Below are positions 18,134-28,275 of a stretch of 64,000 nucleotides of DNA, in pieces; the stretch's first letter is position 1, and each line of letters opens with the position of its first letter. The stretch comes from an uncultured Pseudomonadales bacterium (GTDB lineage: Bacteria > Pseudomonadota > Gammaproteobacteria > Pseudomonadales > Cellvibrionaceae). Both the position numbers and the translations under genes were made by a program. The stretch is taken from positions 186,001 through 250,000 of the forward strand of contig CANLBN010000003.1 of the NCBI GenBank assembly GCA_947488935.1, given 5' to 3'. The notes under the pieces were generated by a model, which saw nothing but the letters and a program-made list of their open reading frames with translations, did no database searches and had not been told where the DNA came from.

Positions 18134-20020
18134 ATGGCGTTATTGCAAATCTCAGAACCTGGCCAGTCGCCTGAACCACACGCTGTAAAACGAGCAGTGG
18201 GTATTGATCTGGGTACGACAAATTCTCTAGTGGCAACTGTGAAGGACGCTAAGGCAGTCGCCTTGCCAGATATCAATGGAAATACATTACTTCCATCTGT
18301 TGTGCATTATACAAGTACTAAAACGGTCGTCGGTCTTGACGCAAAAAATAATGCTGCAAAGGATCCGCTCAATACACTTATTTCTATTAAACGATTAATG
18401 GGGCGTGGCAAGCAAGAGCTTGAAGCATCCGAGCAGCAGTTTCCCTATGAATTTGTGGATACAGATTCATCTGTGCCGCATATTAAAACGGCGGCTGGAA
18501 TTAAAACGCCTATTCAGGTATCGGCAGATATTCTTGTAGAGCTCGCAGCACGCGGTAAAGAAAGTTTAGGTGGCAATTTAGATGGTGTGGTGATAACAGT
18601 CCCTGCTTATTTTGATGATGCCCAGCGACAGGCAACAAAGGATGCAGCTAAGCTTGCCGACTTAAATGTTTTGCGCCTACTCAATGAGCCAACGGCTGCC
18701 GCTATTGCCTATGGACTTGATAAAGGTGAGAGCGGCCTAATTGCTATTTATGACTTGGGTGGCGGCACTTTTGATATCTCTGTTTTACGCTTAAATAAAG
18801 GTGTCTTTGAGGTGTTGGCCACGGGTGGCGACTCGGCACTGGGTGGTGATGACTTCGATTATGCCATTATGCGCTGGATAGTAGAGCAGCTGGGTGATGA
18901 GGCTATTTTTCTAGAGAGTTTGACGCCTAATGTGGAGCGTGAATTACTCGATATAGCGTGCGCTTTAAAAGAACAGCTTAGTGATAATGTGATTGCGACT
19001 GCCAGTTATAACAATACTGCTCTTAATTTGAGTCGTGATGATTTTAATAAATTAGCAGACCCTTTAATTAATAAAACACTGTTATCTTGTAAGCGTAGTT
19101 TGCGAGACGCTGGTGTTGATAAGGCCGACATTGATAATGTTGTTATGGTGGGCGGTTCGACGCGTAGTCTTCGTGTGCGAGAAAAGGTGGCAGAGTTATT
19201 TAATTGTGAGCCTTTAGTTGATTTGGATCCCGACCGTGTTGTGGCGATGGGCGCTGCCTTGCAAGCTGACATACTGGCAGGCAATAAATCAGGTAGTGAT
19301 CTTTTGTTACTTGATGTTGTACCGCTGTCTCTTGGTTTAGAGACAATGGGAGGGCTTGTTGAAAAAGTGATTCACCGCAATACAACGATTCCTGTCGCGC
19401 GCGCACAAGAATTTACAACATTCAAAGATGGACAGACAGCAATGGCTATTCATGTCTTGCAAGGTGAGCGTGAGCTAGTTAAAGATTGCCGCTCATTAGC
19501 GCGTTTTGAATTGCGCGGCATCCCTCCGATGGTGGCAGGTGCTGCGCATATCCGTGTTACTTTTCAGGTTGATGCCGATGGTTTATTAAGTGTGAGTGCG
19601 AGCGAGACATCAACAGGTGTCGCTGCAGAGATTACGGTTAAACCTTCCTATGGATTAAGTGATGAAGAAGTCACAACCATGCTTCAAGATTCCTTTGCTA
19701 ATGCCGAGGACGATATTGCCGCGCGTGCGTTACGAGAGCAGCAAATAGAAGCTGAGCAATTAATTGAAGCGTTATCTTCTGCGCTATCTATTGATGGCGA
19801 GGCTCTGCTCAGTAAGGAAGAATATGATGTCTTGGCGAGAGGAATTGAAGACCTTAAGTATGCGCATAATAATAGTAGTGCCGACACTATCCGTTTAGAA
19901 GTGCAGCGTGTTAATAAGCTCTCTGATACTTTTGCTGCTAGACGTATGGATAGCAATATTCATCAAGCCTTATCGGGTCATCATTTGGATGACTTGGAAA
20001 GTGCAACTAGCGAAAAATAA
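18134..20020 (+). CDS. hscA: Fe-S assembly Hsp70 chaperone HscA
   Basis: A 628-residue Hsp70 that works on IscU to release the finished cluster. The nucleotide domain shows [12 protein letters not shown] near residue 23, [14 protein letters not shown] near 200 and [17 protein letters not shown] near 337. The substrate domain begins around [18 protein letters not shown] and ends in a helical lid. Length matches E. coli (616). A 7-bp hairpin follows the stop after two bases. Confidence 0.97.
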   Translation: MALLQISEPGQSPEPHAVKRAVGIDLGTTNSLVATVKDAKAVALPDINGNTLLPSVVHYTSTKTVVGLDAKNNAAKDPLNTLISIKRLMGRGKQELEASEQQFPYEFVDTDSSVPHIKTAAGIKTPIQVSADILVELAARGKESLGGNLDGVVITVPAYFDDAQRQATKDAAKLADLNVLRLLNEPTAAAIAYGLDKGESGLIAIYDLGGGTFDISVLRLNKGVFEVLATGGDSALGGDDFDYAIMRWIVEQLGDEAIFLESLTPNVERELLDIACALKEQLSDNVIATASYNNTALNLSRDDFNKLADPLINKTLLSCKRSLRDAGVDKADIDNVVMVGGSTRSLRVREKVAELFNCEPLVDLDPDRVVAMGAALQADILAGNKSGSDLLLLDVVPLSLGLETMGGLVEKVIHRNTTIPVARAQEFTTFKDGQTAMAIHVLQGERELVKDCRSLARFELRGIPPMVAGAAHIRVTFQVDADGLLSVSASETSTGVAAEITVKPSYGLSDEEVTTMLQDSFANAEDDIAARALREQQIEAEQLIEALSSALSIDGEALLSKEEYDVLARGIEDLKYAHNNSSADTIRLEVQRVNKLSDTFAARRMDSNIHQALSGHHLDDLESATSEK

Positions 20021-20022
20021 TA

Positions 20023-20040
20023 GCATGCGATGGCGCATGC
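20023..20040 (+). other. Palindromic hairpin after hscA
   Basis: GCATGCG-ATGG-CGCATGC, a perfect 7-bp stem with a four-base loop, begins two bases after the hscA stop. No U-run follows, so it is more likely an mRNA-stabilising structure than a terminator. It does not occur elsewhere in the window that I could see. Confidence 0.55.
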
Positions 20041-20143
20041 CAACGTGTTGAGGAATGAGTGGCCGTTAAATGATAGACAAGATAGTTAGGCTAGCTCTTT
20101 ATTAATAAATATTTCATTTAGGACTTTTTAATAGGTTGTAGAT

Positions 20144-20482
20144 ATGCCCAAAGTTGTTTTTTTACCCCATGAAGAAATTTGCCCCGAAGGTTTAGCCATT
20201 GATGTTGAACCGGGGGAAACTATCTGCAGAGCCGCACTTAAAAATGGCATCGAGATAGAGCATGCTTGTGAAATGAGCTGTGCTTGTACCACGTGTCATG
20301 TGATCGTTAGAGAGGGATATGAATCTCTTGAAGAAGCAGACGAGCTGGAAGATGATTTTTTGGATAAGGCCTGGGGCCTAGAGCCTGATTCTCGCTTAAG
20401 CTGTCAGGCAGTGGTAGCCGATAAGGATTTAATCGTTGAGATTCCAAAATACACGATCAATATGGTTTCAGAAAATCATTAA
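20144..20482 (+). CDS. fdx: ISC-system [2Fe-2S] ferredoxin Fdx
   Basis: A 112-residue adrenodoxin-type ferredoxin that supplies electrons for cluster assembly. The four cluster cysteines appear in ACEMSCACTTCHV (CX5CX2C, near residues 43-52) and in SRLSCQAVV near residue 88. Length matches E. coli Fdx (111). It is separated from hscA by 123 bases and from iscX by a short-repeat region. Confidence 0.97.
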   Translation: MPKVVFLPHEEICPEGLAIDVEPGETICRAALKNGIEIEHACEMSCACTTCHVIVREGYESLEEADELEDDFLDKAWGLEPDSRLSCQAVVADKDLIVEIPKYTINMVSENH

Positions 20483-20507
20483 AGTCTCTTTCAATATCAG
20501 CTTGGTT

Positions 20508-20567
20508 GTTAAAGTAGCGATATTTAAAGTAACGATGTCTAAAGTAATGTGTTTAAAGTAGCCGTGT
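20508..20567 (+). repeat. Short tandem repeat between fdx and iscX
   Basis: Four imperfect copies of a 14-15 base unit built on TTAAAGTA(G/A)CGATG. The core TAAAGTA recurs at 20510, 20525, 20540 and 20554, giving periods of 15, 15 and 14. The repeats fill most of the 98-base gap before iscX and end a few bases before its ribosome binding site. No function is known. Confidence 0.8.
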
Positions 20568-20580
20568 TAGGGGGTGTTTT

Positions 20581-20781
20581 ATGTCTTTAAGATGGACAGA
20601 TGTTCAGGAAATCGCAATTGAACTAGCTGAGAGCCAGCCAGATATTGATCCACTTTCGATCAATTTTGTTGATCTTCGCAATTGGGTGTTAGCGTTGCCG
20701 GATTTTGATGATGATCCCGATCGTTGTGGAGAGAAAATCTTAGAAGGTATTCAGGCGGTCTGGATAGAAGAAATTGAATAG
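20581..20781 (+). CDS. iscX: Fe-S assembly adaptor IscX
   Basis: A 66-residue acidic protein, the usual length for IscX, which binds IscS and may regulate or supply iron. It has the family pattern: MSLRWTDVQEIAIEL at the start, PDIDPLSINFVDLRNWVLAL in the middle, and FDDDPDRCGEKILEGIQAVWIEE at the end, split here for clarity. It is the last gene of the isc cluster; a terminator follows at 20906. Confidence 0.96.
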   Translation: MSLRWTDVQEIAIELAESQPDIDPLSINFVDLRNWVLALPDFDDDPDRCGEKILEGIQAVWIEEIE

Positions 20782-20905
20782 CCTTTTAGTGCTTTCTTGA
20801 TAGCTTAATGTTATTAAGAGCTTTTTGTTTATAGTTTTTCTGTTGGTTGTGCTGAATATTGGCTATTGCTGAAAAACCTATATATCTTTACAATACGCGC
20901 GCTCT

Positions 20906-20934
20906 AAAACGCCTAGCAGAGGCGTTTTATTTTG
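20906..20934 (+). terminator. Intrinsic terminator after the isc operon
   Basis: AAAACGCC (20906-20913) pairs with GGCGTTTT (20921-20928) around a 7-base loop, running into TTTTATTTTG. It closes the isc operon 125 bases after iscX, leaving ndk on its own promoter. Confidence 0.85.
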
Positions 20935-21043
20935 TTAAATATTCAATAGCTCGCCTTGTTCTCCAGTTGTATTTATGGAAGGAGATACAGGCAACTCTTC
21001 ATTGCTATTTACTTAATCGTATTATATTCAGGAGAACACTGTC

Positions 21044-21469
21044 GTGACAGTCGAACGAACCCTTTCAATCATTAAGCCTGACGCCGTTGCAAAAAATGTT
21101 ATTGGTGAAATTATTGCTCGTTTTGAGCAAGCAGGTTTAAAAATTGCTGCGCTTAAGTTACAGCAATTAACTAAAGAACAGGCAGAAGGTTTTTATGCAG
21201 AGCATAAAGAAAGACCTTTCTTTGGTGACTTAGTCGAATTCATGACGTCAGGTCCTGTTGTTGTGCAAGTGCTTGAAGGTGAAGGCGCTATTGCTAAAAA
21301 CCGTGACCTAATGGGGGCAACTAACCCACAAGAAGCAGAAGCAGGTACTATTCGTGCTGACTTTGCACAATCTATCGATGCTAATGCCGTTCATGGTTCG
21401 GATTCTCCTGAGTCAGCAGCACGTGAAATCAGCTATTTTTTTGATGCAGCTGACTTGTGTGCACGCTAA
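21044..21469 (+). CDS. ndk: Nucleoside diphosphate kinase
   Basis: A 141-residue enzyme that balances NTP and dNTP pools by phosphate exchange through a phosphohistidine. The sequence begins [22 protein letters not shown] and carries the active-site histidine in [12 protein letters not shown] near residue 117. Start is GTG at 21044 with AGGAGA upstream. rlmN follows after 21 bases. Confidence 0.98.
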   Translation: MTVERTLSIIKPDAVAKNVIGEIIARFEQAGLKIAALKLQQLTKEQAEGFYAEHKERPFFGDLVEFMTSGPVVVQVLEGEGAIAKNRDLMGATNPQEAEAGTIRADFAQSIDANAVHGSDSPESAAREISYFFDAADLCAR

Positions 21470-21490
21470 CTATCCATCTAGTATAAGTTG

Positions 21491-22654
21491 ATGACAACTG
21501 AGTCGGGTTTAATTGCAAGCACCGAAGATAAAGCAAGAGATAAAACTAATCTTTTGGGTTTGTCTCCGGTAGCGCTGATCGATTTTTTTGAATCCATTGG
21601 CGAGAAAAAATTTCGCGCGACTCAGCTGCTTAAATGGATACATCAAAATGGCGTTGATAATTTTGATGAAATGTCCAATATCAGTAAACCTCTTCGTGAA
21701 AAGCTCAAGCAAGTAGCTGTTATTGAAGCTCCTGCTATCCTTGAGCAATTAGATTCTAAAGACGGTACACGTAAGTTCCTATTCGAAATTGGTGGGCTTG
21801 GTTCATTTGCCGCGGGTAATAGTAATGCCGTTGAAACTGTCTTTATTCCCGAGGGAGACAGGGGCACTTTGTGTGTTTCTTCTCAGGTTGGGTGCTCTCT
21901 CGATTGTAGCTTTTGTGCCACGGGTAAGCAGGGTTTTAATCGCGACCTTTCAAGTGCTGAAATAATCGGTCAGGTGTGGGCCGCGGCAAAATCATTTGGG
22001 CAATTTGAGGCTGGCGCCAATCGCACAGTCACCAATGTGGTGATGATGGGTATGGGTGAGCCTCTCATGAATTTTGACAATGTTGTCTCAGCGATGACAT
22101 TGATGATGGATGACAATGCCTACGGGCTATCTAAGCGACGAGTCACCCTGAGTACGGCAGGTGTTGTGCCAGCTCTGGATCGGCTAGGCGAGGTGACCGA
22201 TGTTTCTCTTGCTGTGTCACTGCATGCCCCCAATGACGAACTGCGCAATAAGTTGGTCCCTATTAATAAGAAATACCCACTGGCGATGTTGCTTGCTTCA
22301 GCAAAGCGCTATATCGAAGGTGTGCCAGACAATCGCCGTAAAATTACCATCGAATATACACTGATCGATCAAGTTAATGATCGCCCGCATCATGCCCATG
22401 AATTAGCGGAGCTATTAAAAGATATACCTGTTAAGATCAATCTGATCCCATTTAACCCATTTGATTTGGTTGATTATAAACGTGTAAGTAATAATGCTTT
22501 ACGCCGTTTTCAGGATATTTTGATCGCCGCAGGCCATATTGCTACCATTAGAACCACTCGCGGCGATGATATTGATGCTGCCTGTGGGCAATTAGCCGGT
22601 GAGGTAAATGATCGTACTCGTCGTAGTGCGCGTTACCGGGAAGCTGGCAAATAA
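21491..22654 (+). CDS. rlmN: 23S rRNA (A2503-C2)/tRNA (A37-C2) methyltransferase RlmN
   Basis: A radical-SAM methyltransferase of 387 residues. The CX3CX2C cluster motif is in [17 protein letters not shown] near residue 132, followed by the glycine-rich [14 protein letters not shown]. The methyl-carrying cysteine is in [11 protein letters not shown] near residue 361. The ATG at 21491 is preferred to the adjacent in-frame TTG at 21488. It lies between ndk and pilW, the usual order in this lineage. Confidence 0.97.
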   Translation: MTTESGLIASTEDKARDKTNLLGLSPVALIDFFESIGEKKFRATQLLKWIHQNGVDNFDEMSNISKPLREKLKQVAVIEAPAILEQLDSKDGTRKFLFEIGGLGSFAAGNSNAVETVFIPEGDRGTLCVSSQVGCSLDCSFCATGKQGFNRDLSSAEIIGQVWAAAKSFGQFEAGANRTVTNVVMMGMGEPLMNFDNVVSAMTLMMDDNAYGLSKRRVTLSTAGVVPALDRLGEVTDVSLAVSLHAPNDELRNKLVPINKKYPLAMLLASAKRYIEGVPDNRRKITIEYTLIDQVNDRPHHAHELAELLKDIPVKINLIPFNPFDLVDYKRVSNNALRRFQDILIAAGHIATIRTTRGDDIDAACGQLAGEVNDRTRRSARYREAGK

Positions 22655-22849
22655 TTATTATTTAAATCAATAAGAATAAAAATATAAGATGTCTGTTGGG
22701 TTTATAAGGCCTTGAAAGCGGCCTTTGGTGCTGTTTTTTGAGAATAGTGCCACAACTACTATCATTTGTTACTATAATATTTTATTAGTATCGCAACTGA
22801 CGATAGACTATAAGGACGTAGGCTAGCTAAACACGAAAATGAGGTTATT

Positions 22850-23623
22850 GTGAGAAGGTATCAGCGCTCTTTTGTTCTATTGATTGTTCTATCTGCACTC
22901 TTTATGTCTGGTTGTGTATCAACTACCACAGGCTCTGCACCTCGCACTGTCGATAAAGAAAAATCCTTAAATAGCTACGTTACATTAGGGATGGCTTATC
23001 TCCAAAGAGATGACCGTGACTCGTCTCGCCGCAACTTCGAGAAAGCGCTTGAGATAGATAGTACGTCTCACGAGGCGCACAATGGCATGGGCTTGCTCTT
23101 CCAATTAACGGGTGAACCTGACTTTGCCGAAAAATCTTTTAAGCGGGCGCTGCGAGCAAAGAGCGACTTTACACAAGCACGCGTTAATTATGGTGTGTTT
23201 TTGTATTCTCAAAATCGTTTTAAAGAGGCATTTGAAAAATTTGAAGTAGCCGCTAGAGATTTAAGCTATGACCGTCGTGCATTAGTATTGGCTTATGTTG
23301 GTCAATCGGCATTGAAAATAGGCAATGTCCAGCGCGCGAGGTCTGCCTTTGAACACTCCTTAAATGTTGATAATAAACTAGGGCTGCCTATGTTAGAGCT
23401 TGCTCTATTGCAGTTCGAAGAGGAAGATTATGAAGCCGCTAAGCAAAATTTAGATCGACACCTTGAATTTGTCAAAGCATCACCAAAGAGCCTTTGGTTA
23501 GGTATACGTATAGAGCGTATTTTTGGCAACAAAGATGGGGAGGCAAGTTATGCGCTTGCGTTAAAAAATCTACACCCCTATTCAAAAGAGTATTTAGAGT
23601 ATAAAAAACTACTCAATAAATAG
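22850..23623 (+). CDS. pilW: Type IV pilus biogenesis/stability lipoprotein PilW (PilF)
   Basis: A 257-residue lipoprotein with TPR repeats. The N-terminus is a lipoprotein signal with lipobox around LFMSGCVS (Cys near residue 22). TPR-like helical pairs run from about residue 40 to 230 (for example LGMAYLQRDDRDSSRRNFEKAL). In Pseudomonas the homologue PilF is needed for assembly of the PilQ secretin. The start is GTG at 22850. rodZ follows, the standard order rlmN-pilW-rodZ-ispG. Confidence 0.9.
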   Translation: MRRYQRSFVLLIVLSALFMSGCVSTTTGSAPRTVDKEKSLNSYVTLGMAYLQRDDRDSSRRNFEKALEIDSTSHEAHNGMGLLFQLTGEPDFAEKSFKRALRAKSDFTQARVNYGVFLYSQNRFKEAFEKFEVAARDLSYDRRALVLAYVGQSALKIGNVQRARSAFEHSLNVDNKLGLPMLELALLQFEEEDYEAAKQNLDRHLEFVKASPKSLWLGIRIERIFGNKDGEASYALALKNLHPYSKEYLEYKKLLNK

Positions 23624-23680
23624 TTAGGGGTGTTAAACGAATAACTGAGTAGTTTGTTTTATGGTCGTAGGTTTGAGGTG

Positions 23681-24814
23681 ATGAGCAAAAATAATAAAAG
23701 TAACAACCAAGAGCATATCGTGGATTCATCGTTGGTGCCCAATGAGTTTCTTGCGAATCAACGTAAGCAAAAAGGAATAGATGAGAGGGATGCTGCAGAT
23801 GCATTAAAAATATCTGTCACTCGATTGCGCTCGATAGAAGCCGGAGATTATAAAGAGTTCCCCTCGGAAACATACATACGGGGGCATCTGCGCAATTATA
23901 GTCGTTTTCTTAAGCTTGACGAAGAGGCCGTTATTTCTGCCTATGATGCCTCTAATCCGCCTTCATTTGACTATATAAACCCCGAGAAAAATATCAAGGG
24001 TAGGCAAAAACCCAAGCGCTCTTGGTTGTTTTTATTGGTACTCGCGATCTTGATTACTATTTGGGTGGTTGCGTACAACTTTTTAGGTGAGGTTACATCA
24101 AATACTGTAACGCCTGATGGTCAGTCTTTATCCTTAGGTAGTTCAAATTCAGTCAGTCAGTCCACTGAAGATGGTGAAACGAATGAATCCCTTGATATTG
24201 CCAGTGATAATACTGCTAGCAATACCAGTGAAGACGAAATAGTTAATGGGCAATCTGTGCAAGAGGGAGAGGTTTCTTCGCAATCCATTGAGACTCTTAC
24301 CGAACAAGTGCAGGAGTCCGAGGCTAGTCTTAATACTGGGGGTGTTGCAGAGCAACTAATAGATGGGTCTGATGCTATATTAGAGAACAAGCTAGATGGC
24401 GCATTATCCGATGAAATTGCAGAGTCTGATACTGCTGTTTTGCCGCTAAATGATATCTCATCGGAGCCCGATATTGTCGTCAGTAGAGTGACTGCTGCGG
24501 AGCTTGTTAAATCGGTTAGGGATGCCGAGGAGAGTAAAACTGCTGAAATAGCAGAAGCGCGATCTAGCTCCGAGAATAATGGCTTGTCCTTTAGCTTTGA
24601 AAACCCATGTTGGGTTGAGGTAGCAGATGCAAGTGGCGAGGTGTTATTTGCAGGCTTAAAGCCAGCGGGTAGTAATTTGCGTATTACTGGTAATGCGCCG
24701 TTTAAAATTGTTTTAGGCAATGTCGATGGCGCCAGCCTCACTTATAATGGAGAAGCTGTAACGCTCGCACCGCAAAGAAATGGCCGTCCATTGCGTTTTG
24801 TTGTTGGCGGTTGA
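23681..24814 (+). CDS. rodZ: Cytoskeletal membrane protein RodZ
   Basis: A 377-residue single-span protein linking MreB to the wall-elongation machinery. A Cro/CI-like helix-turn-helix domain (about residues 20-85) is followed by a basic stretch, a membrane helix (about 114-134, SWLFLLVLAILITIWVVAYNF), a long Ser/Asp/Glu-rich periplasmic linker and a C-terminal beta domain (DUF4115) starting near SFSFENPCWVEVADASGEVLF. I chose ATG 23681, which has TTGAGGTG just upstream, over an in-frame TTG at 23654 that adds nine unconserved residues. Confidence 0.93.
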   Translation: MSKNNKSNNQEHIVDSSLVPNEFLANQRKQKGIDERDAADALKISVTRLRSIEAGDYKEFPSETYIRGHLRNYSRFLKLDEEAVISAYDASNPPSFDYINPEKNIKGRQKPKRSWLFLLVLAILITIWVVAYNFLGEVTSNTVTPDGQSLSLGSSNSVSQSTEDGETNESLDIASDNTASNTSEDEIVNGQSVQEGEVSSQSIETLTEQVQESEASLNTGGVAEQLIDGSDAILENKLDGALSDEIAESDTAVLPLNDISSEPDIVVSRVTAAELVKSVRDAEESKTAEIAEARSSSENNGLSFSFENPCWVEVADASGEVLFAGLKPAGSNLRITGNAPFKIVLGNVDGASLTYNGEAVTLAPQRNGRPLRFVVGG

Positions 24815-24909
24815 TGATAAGCTATAGTCAATTAATATTTCTTCAAATACAATTCCATAAATCCTGATCGTGAATCGGGTTTAGTCTATTTTTATTTCAG
24901 GTAATCGTT

Positions 24910-26022
24910 ATGCATTTTGAGTCTCCCATTCAGCGTCGCCAAACACGCCAAATTATGGTGGGCGACGTGCCAGTTGGTGGTGACGCACCTATTAGTGTGC
25001 AAAGTATGACAAACACTGAAACGACAGATGTGGCTGCAACTGTTGAGCAAATTAGACAAATTCAACAAGCTGGAGCCGATATTGTGCGTGTCTCAGTCCC
25101 TACCATGGATGCTGCAGATGCCTTTGGCGAGATCAGAAAACAAGTGGATGTCCCGTTGGTAGCCGATATTCACTTTGATTATCGTATTGCGCTTAAAGTG
25201 GCAGATCTCGGTGTTGATTGTCTACGCATTAATCCGGGCAATATTGGTCGTGAAAAGCGTATCCGTGCAGTTATTGATAAGGCCCGGGATTTGAATATCC
25301 CTATTCGTATCGGCGTTAACGCGGGCTCCCTTGAGAAGGATTTGCAAAAAAAATACGGCGAGCCAACCCCCGATGCACTAGTGGAGTCTGCGCTGCGGCA
25401 TGTTGATATTCTCGATCAGCTCGATTTTCAAAATTTTAAAGTGAGCGTGAAAGCCTCAGATGTTTTTATGGCTGTGGCTGCTTATAGAAAGCTTGCTGAC
25501 CAAATCAACCAGCCTCTTCATTTAGGTATCACTGAGGCAGGTGGTTTTCGTTCTGGAACCGTAAAATCGGCTGTGGGTCTTGGCGCATTATTGATGGATG
25601 GCATTGGCGATACGGTTCGTGTCTCGTTAGCGGCAGATCCAGTGCAAGAGGTCAAAGTTGCCTGGGATTTGCTGCGCAGCTTAAAGCTTCGCAGTAAGGG
25701 TATTAATTTTATTGCCTGCCCTAGTTGTTCGAGGCAAAACTTTGATGTCATTGCGACAATGAATGCGCTGGAGTCGCGTGTAGAAGATATCGTAGTGCCT
25801 ATGGATGTTGCGATTATAGGCTGTGTGGTCAATGGTCCAGGTGAGGCAAAAGAAGCTGATCTTGGCTTGGCCGGAGGCACGCCGAATAATCTTGTGTATA
25901 TCGATGGGCAGCCTGCGACCAAACTTTCTAAAGACGGTTTAGTTGATGAGCTTGAAAGTTTGATTCGCAAAAAAGCGGATGAAAAAGCTAAGGCAATGGA
26001 AGATATTATTGCCAAAGCTTAA
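24910..26022 (+). CDS. ispG: 4-hydroxy-3-methylbut-2-enyl diphosphate synthase IspG
   Basis: A 370-residue [4Fe-4S] enzyme of the MEP isoprenoid pathway, converting MEcPP to HMBPP. The TIM-barrel part begins with [20 protein letters not shown]. The cluster cysteines lie in the C-terminal domain: [11 protein letters not shown] near residue 270 and [19 protein letters not shown] near residue 302. Length matches E. coli GcpE (372). As an Fe-S enzyme it relies on the isc system encoded upstream. Confidence 0.98.
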   Translation: MHFESPIQRRQTRQIMVGDVPVGGDAPISVQSMTNTETTDVAATVEQIRQIQQAGADIVRVSVPTMDAADAFGEIRKQVDVPLVADIHFDYRIALKVADLGVDCLRINPGNIGREKRIRAVIDKARDLNIPIRIGVNAGSLEKDLQKKYGEPTPDALVESALRHVDILDQLDFQNFKVSVKASDVFMAVAAYRKLADQINQPLHLGITEAGGFRSGTVKSAVGLGALLMDGIGDTVRVSLAADPVQEVKVAWDLLRSLKLRSKGINFIACPSCSRQNFDVIATMNALESRVEDIVVPMDVAIIGCVVNGPGEAKEADLGLAGGTPNNLVYIDGQPATKLSKDGLVDELESLIRKKADEKAKAMEDIIAKA

Positions 26023-26200
26023 GCTTTTGGTTGGCTAGCTTAGTAAGTTGACAAGATAGAAGGGGCAAATATATCGTGCTCCTTTATGCTTTTATTGCCC
26101 TTTCTTCCCAAAATCTCGCCCATATACGACTTTCATGCATTTTATAGTGTTATTTGTGCCTATAAAGAGTGTATCTGTTTAGTCCCACTTAACTTTGCCC

Positions 26201-26206
26201 TATAAT
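26201..26206 (+). promoter_or_regulatory. Probable -10 element of the hisS promoter
   Basis: A consensus TATAAT followed by GC-rich bases lies 43 bp before the TTG start of hisS. Only a weak -35 (TTAGTC, 16-bp spacer) is upstream. Its position inside the longer in-frame reading (from 26195) argues against that longer start. Confidence 0.55.
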
Positions 26207-26248
26207 GCTGGGCTTTTTAAGCAATGTTGTAAATTAGGGTGGTTATAC

Positions 26249-27547
26249 TTGAGTAAGATTCAAGCAATTCGCGGTATGAATGATCTACTGCCAGAGACTT
26301 CTCCTGTATGGCAATATGTAGAGTCTACTATTGCGCAATGTGTACAGGCCTACGGTTATCGCGAAATTCGTTTTCCACTGTTAGAGAAAACTGACCTTTT
26401 TAAGCGTTCTATCGGTGAGGTGACCGATATTGTCGAAAAAGAAATGTACACCTTCGACGATCGCAATGGAGAGAGTTTAACCCTGCGGCCCGAAGGTACT
26501 GCGTCTTGCGTGCGTGCCTGTGAAGAACATGGCCTTTTGTATAATCAGACCCAACGCCTTTGGTATATGGGGCCTATGTTTCGCTACGAGCGTCCTCAAA
26601 AAGGGCGTCTTCGCCAGTTCCACCAAATTGGCATAGAGGCCTTTGGCCTGCAAGGCCCTGACATTGATGCAGAGCTCTTACTAATGACTGCGCGTCTATG
26701 GAAAATGCTCGGTATTGATGATGCTGTTACTTTAGAGATAAATTCTCTAGGTACAGCTGCTGCACGGGGTGTTTATAAAACCGCCTTAGTTGATTTTTTG
26801 AGTGGTATCAAAGATCAGCTAGACGAGGATAGTCAACGCCGTTTGGATACCAACCCGCTGCGCATCCTTGATAGTAAAAACAAAGACACGCAGGCATTGC
26901 TCGCCAATGCGCCTCAATTAGATGATTATTTGGACGATGACTCCCGCAATCACTTTGAGTCTTTGAAGCATATCCTTGATGCCGCCAACATAAGTTATCG
27001 AGTCAATAATCGCTTGGTGCGTGGCTTAGATTATTATGGCTATACAGTCTTTGAGTGGGTTACTGATAAGCTAGGTGCCCAAGGCACGGTATGTGCTGGT
27101 GGTCGCTATAACGGTTTGGTTGAACAGCTTGGTGGTAAGCCTACGGCTGCCGTGGGTTGTGCTATGGGCATAGAACGGTTGATTTTATTGCTACAAACCT
27201 TGGCTAAGATTCCTGAATCGCTTGCATCTTTGCCCGATGTCTATATCTTAGCCGTAGGCCAGATGGACGGAAAGGTTGAAGGATATGCGCTTGCGCTTGC
27301 TGAGCGCTTACGTGAAAATTTTCCGGCTATTCGCTGTCTAAGCCATTGTGGTGGTGGCAGCTTTAAATCACAAATGAAAAAAGCCGACAAGAGTGGTGCG
27401 GCAATTGCCGTTATTATTGGCGAAGACGAAGTAACGTCCCAGTCTATGAGCATCAAGTATTTGCGCGACTCAGGTGATAGTAAAGTAACACAAGTTACCT
27501 TGCCGTTAGCTCAGGGTATAGAAAAGCTTGCTGAAATTATTGCGTAG
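26249..27547 (+). CDS. hisS: Histidyl-tRNA synthetase
   Basis: A 432-residue class II aminoacyl-tRNA synthetase. The N-terminus [15 protein letters not shown] aligns with the E. coli start. Motif 2 is [17 protein letters not shown], the His-binding motif is [13 protein letters not shown], and motif 3 is [11 protein letters not shown]. The C-terminal anticodon domain starts near [10 protein letters not shown]. The start is TTG at 26249, chosen because it matches homologues and has TTAGGGTGG upstream; an upstream in-frame reading would cross the promoter. yfgM and bamB follow in the usual order. Confidence 0.97.
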   Translation: MSKIQAIRGMNDLLPETSPVWQYVESTIAQCVQAYGYREIRFPLLEKTDLFKRSIGEVTDIVEKEMYTFDDRNGESLTLRPEGTASCVRACEEHGLLYNQTQRLWYMGPMFRYERPQKGRLRQFHQIGIEAFGLQGPDIDAELLLMTARLWKMLGIDDAVTLEINSLGTAAARGVYKTALVDFLSGIKDQLDEDSQRRLDTNPLRILDSKNKDTQALLANAPQLDDYLDDDSRNHFESLKHILDAANISYRVNNRLVRGLDYYGYTVFEWVTDKLGAQGTVCAGGRYNGLVEQLGGKPTAAVGCAMGIERLILLLQTLAKIPESLASLPDVYILAVGQMDGKVEGYALALAERLRENFPAIRCLSHCGGGSFKSQMKKADKSGAAIAVIIGEDEVTSQSMSIKYLRDSGDSKVTQVTLPLAQGIEKLAEIIA

Positions 27548-27607
27548 ACAAGCAAACATTTAAACGCGTTATCATTATATTGAAAGATTTATAAGTAGGA
27601 GTAAAAA

Positions 27608-28270
27608 GTGGCAGACCATTTATCAGATCAAGAGCAACTACAACTGATTAAAAATTGGTGGACAGAAAATGGCCGCTTTTTAATTATTTGTATTGGTGTC
27701 GCTGCGGGTGCTTACTTTGGCTGGAATTGGTGGACAACATCCCAACGCGAGCATGCAGAACAAGCCTCTGCACTTTATAGCGAACTGGTTAGCTCAGTTG
27801 AGACCGTAGGAATAGAGCCACTGGGTGATGACGAGCGCACCACGGCAGGCTTTTTGGTTGAGCAGCTTAAAAATAATTACAGTAATACTGTATATGCCGT
27901 TAATGCATCACTCATATCTGCTAAATTAGCCGTTGATAAAGGTGACTTGGATAGTGCGGTTAAGGAATTACGCTTTGCTATTGAAAAGGGTAAGGAAGAT
28001 TTGCAGGCAATCGCTAAGCATCGTCTTGCGCGAGTATATTTAGCTCAGAAAAATTACGATGAAGCACTTACCTTTGCCAGTTACGGTAAAGACGATGCCT
28101 TTGCGAGTAAATATGCTGATTTACGGGGTGATATCTATGCTGCAAAGGGTGAGAATTCTTCTGCTATTGCAGCGTATCAGGAAGCCTTAGAAACAATAGC
28201 CAATGAGGACAATATTCGACGCAACTTAATTGAAATTAAATTGGCTGACCTGTCAGCGAGCGGAGAATAA
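27608..28270 (+). CDS. yfgM: YfgM-like tetratricopeptide protein (ancillary SecYEG component)
   Basis: A 220-residue inner-membrane protein with a short cytoplasmic N-terminus (SDQEQLQLIKNWWTENG), one membrane helix (about residues 23-42) and a periplasmic TPR-like domain ending in repeated Ala-rich helical pairs. In E. coli YfgM associates with SecYEG and PpiD and helps periplasmic chaperones. The start is GTG at 27608 with GTAGGAG upstream. bamB starts 5 bases after its stop, so they are co-transcribed. Confidence 0.9.
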   Translation: MADHLSDQEQLQLIKNWWTENGRFLIICIGVAAGAYFGWNWWTTSQREHAEQASALYSELVSSVETVGIEPLGDDERTTAGFLVEQLKNNYSNTVYAVNASLISAKLAVDKGDLDSAVKELRFAIEKGKEDLQAIAKHRLARVYLAQKNYDEALTFASYGKDDAFASKYADLRGDIYAAKGENSSAIAAYQEALETIANEDNIRRNLIEIKLADLSASGE

Positions 28271-28275
28271 CCCTG

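Noticed and set aside
20859..21047. 62-codon forward ORF before ndk
   Set aside because: TTG start, no ribosome binding site, contains the isc terminator and runs into ndk. Not a credible gene.
22655..22849. AAGGCC/GGCCTT hairpin (about 22708-22731) as rlmN terminator
   Set aside because: The T-run lies about 10 bases after the stem, so it does not form a standard terminator; left uncalled.
24157..24741. 194-codon reverse ORF opposite rodZ
   Set aside because: Lies entirely within the low-complexity linker and C-terminal region of rodZ; its long Ser-rich run is an artefact of the opposite frame.
25518..26015. 165-codon reverse ORF opposite ispG
   Set aside because: Fully inside a conserved, confidently identified gene; composition is that of an antisense frame.
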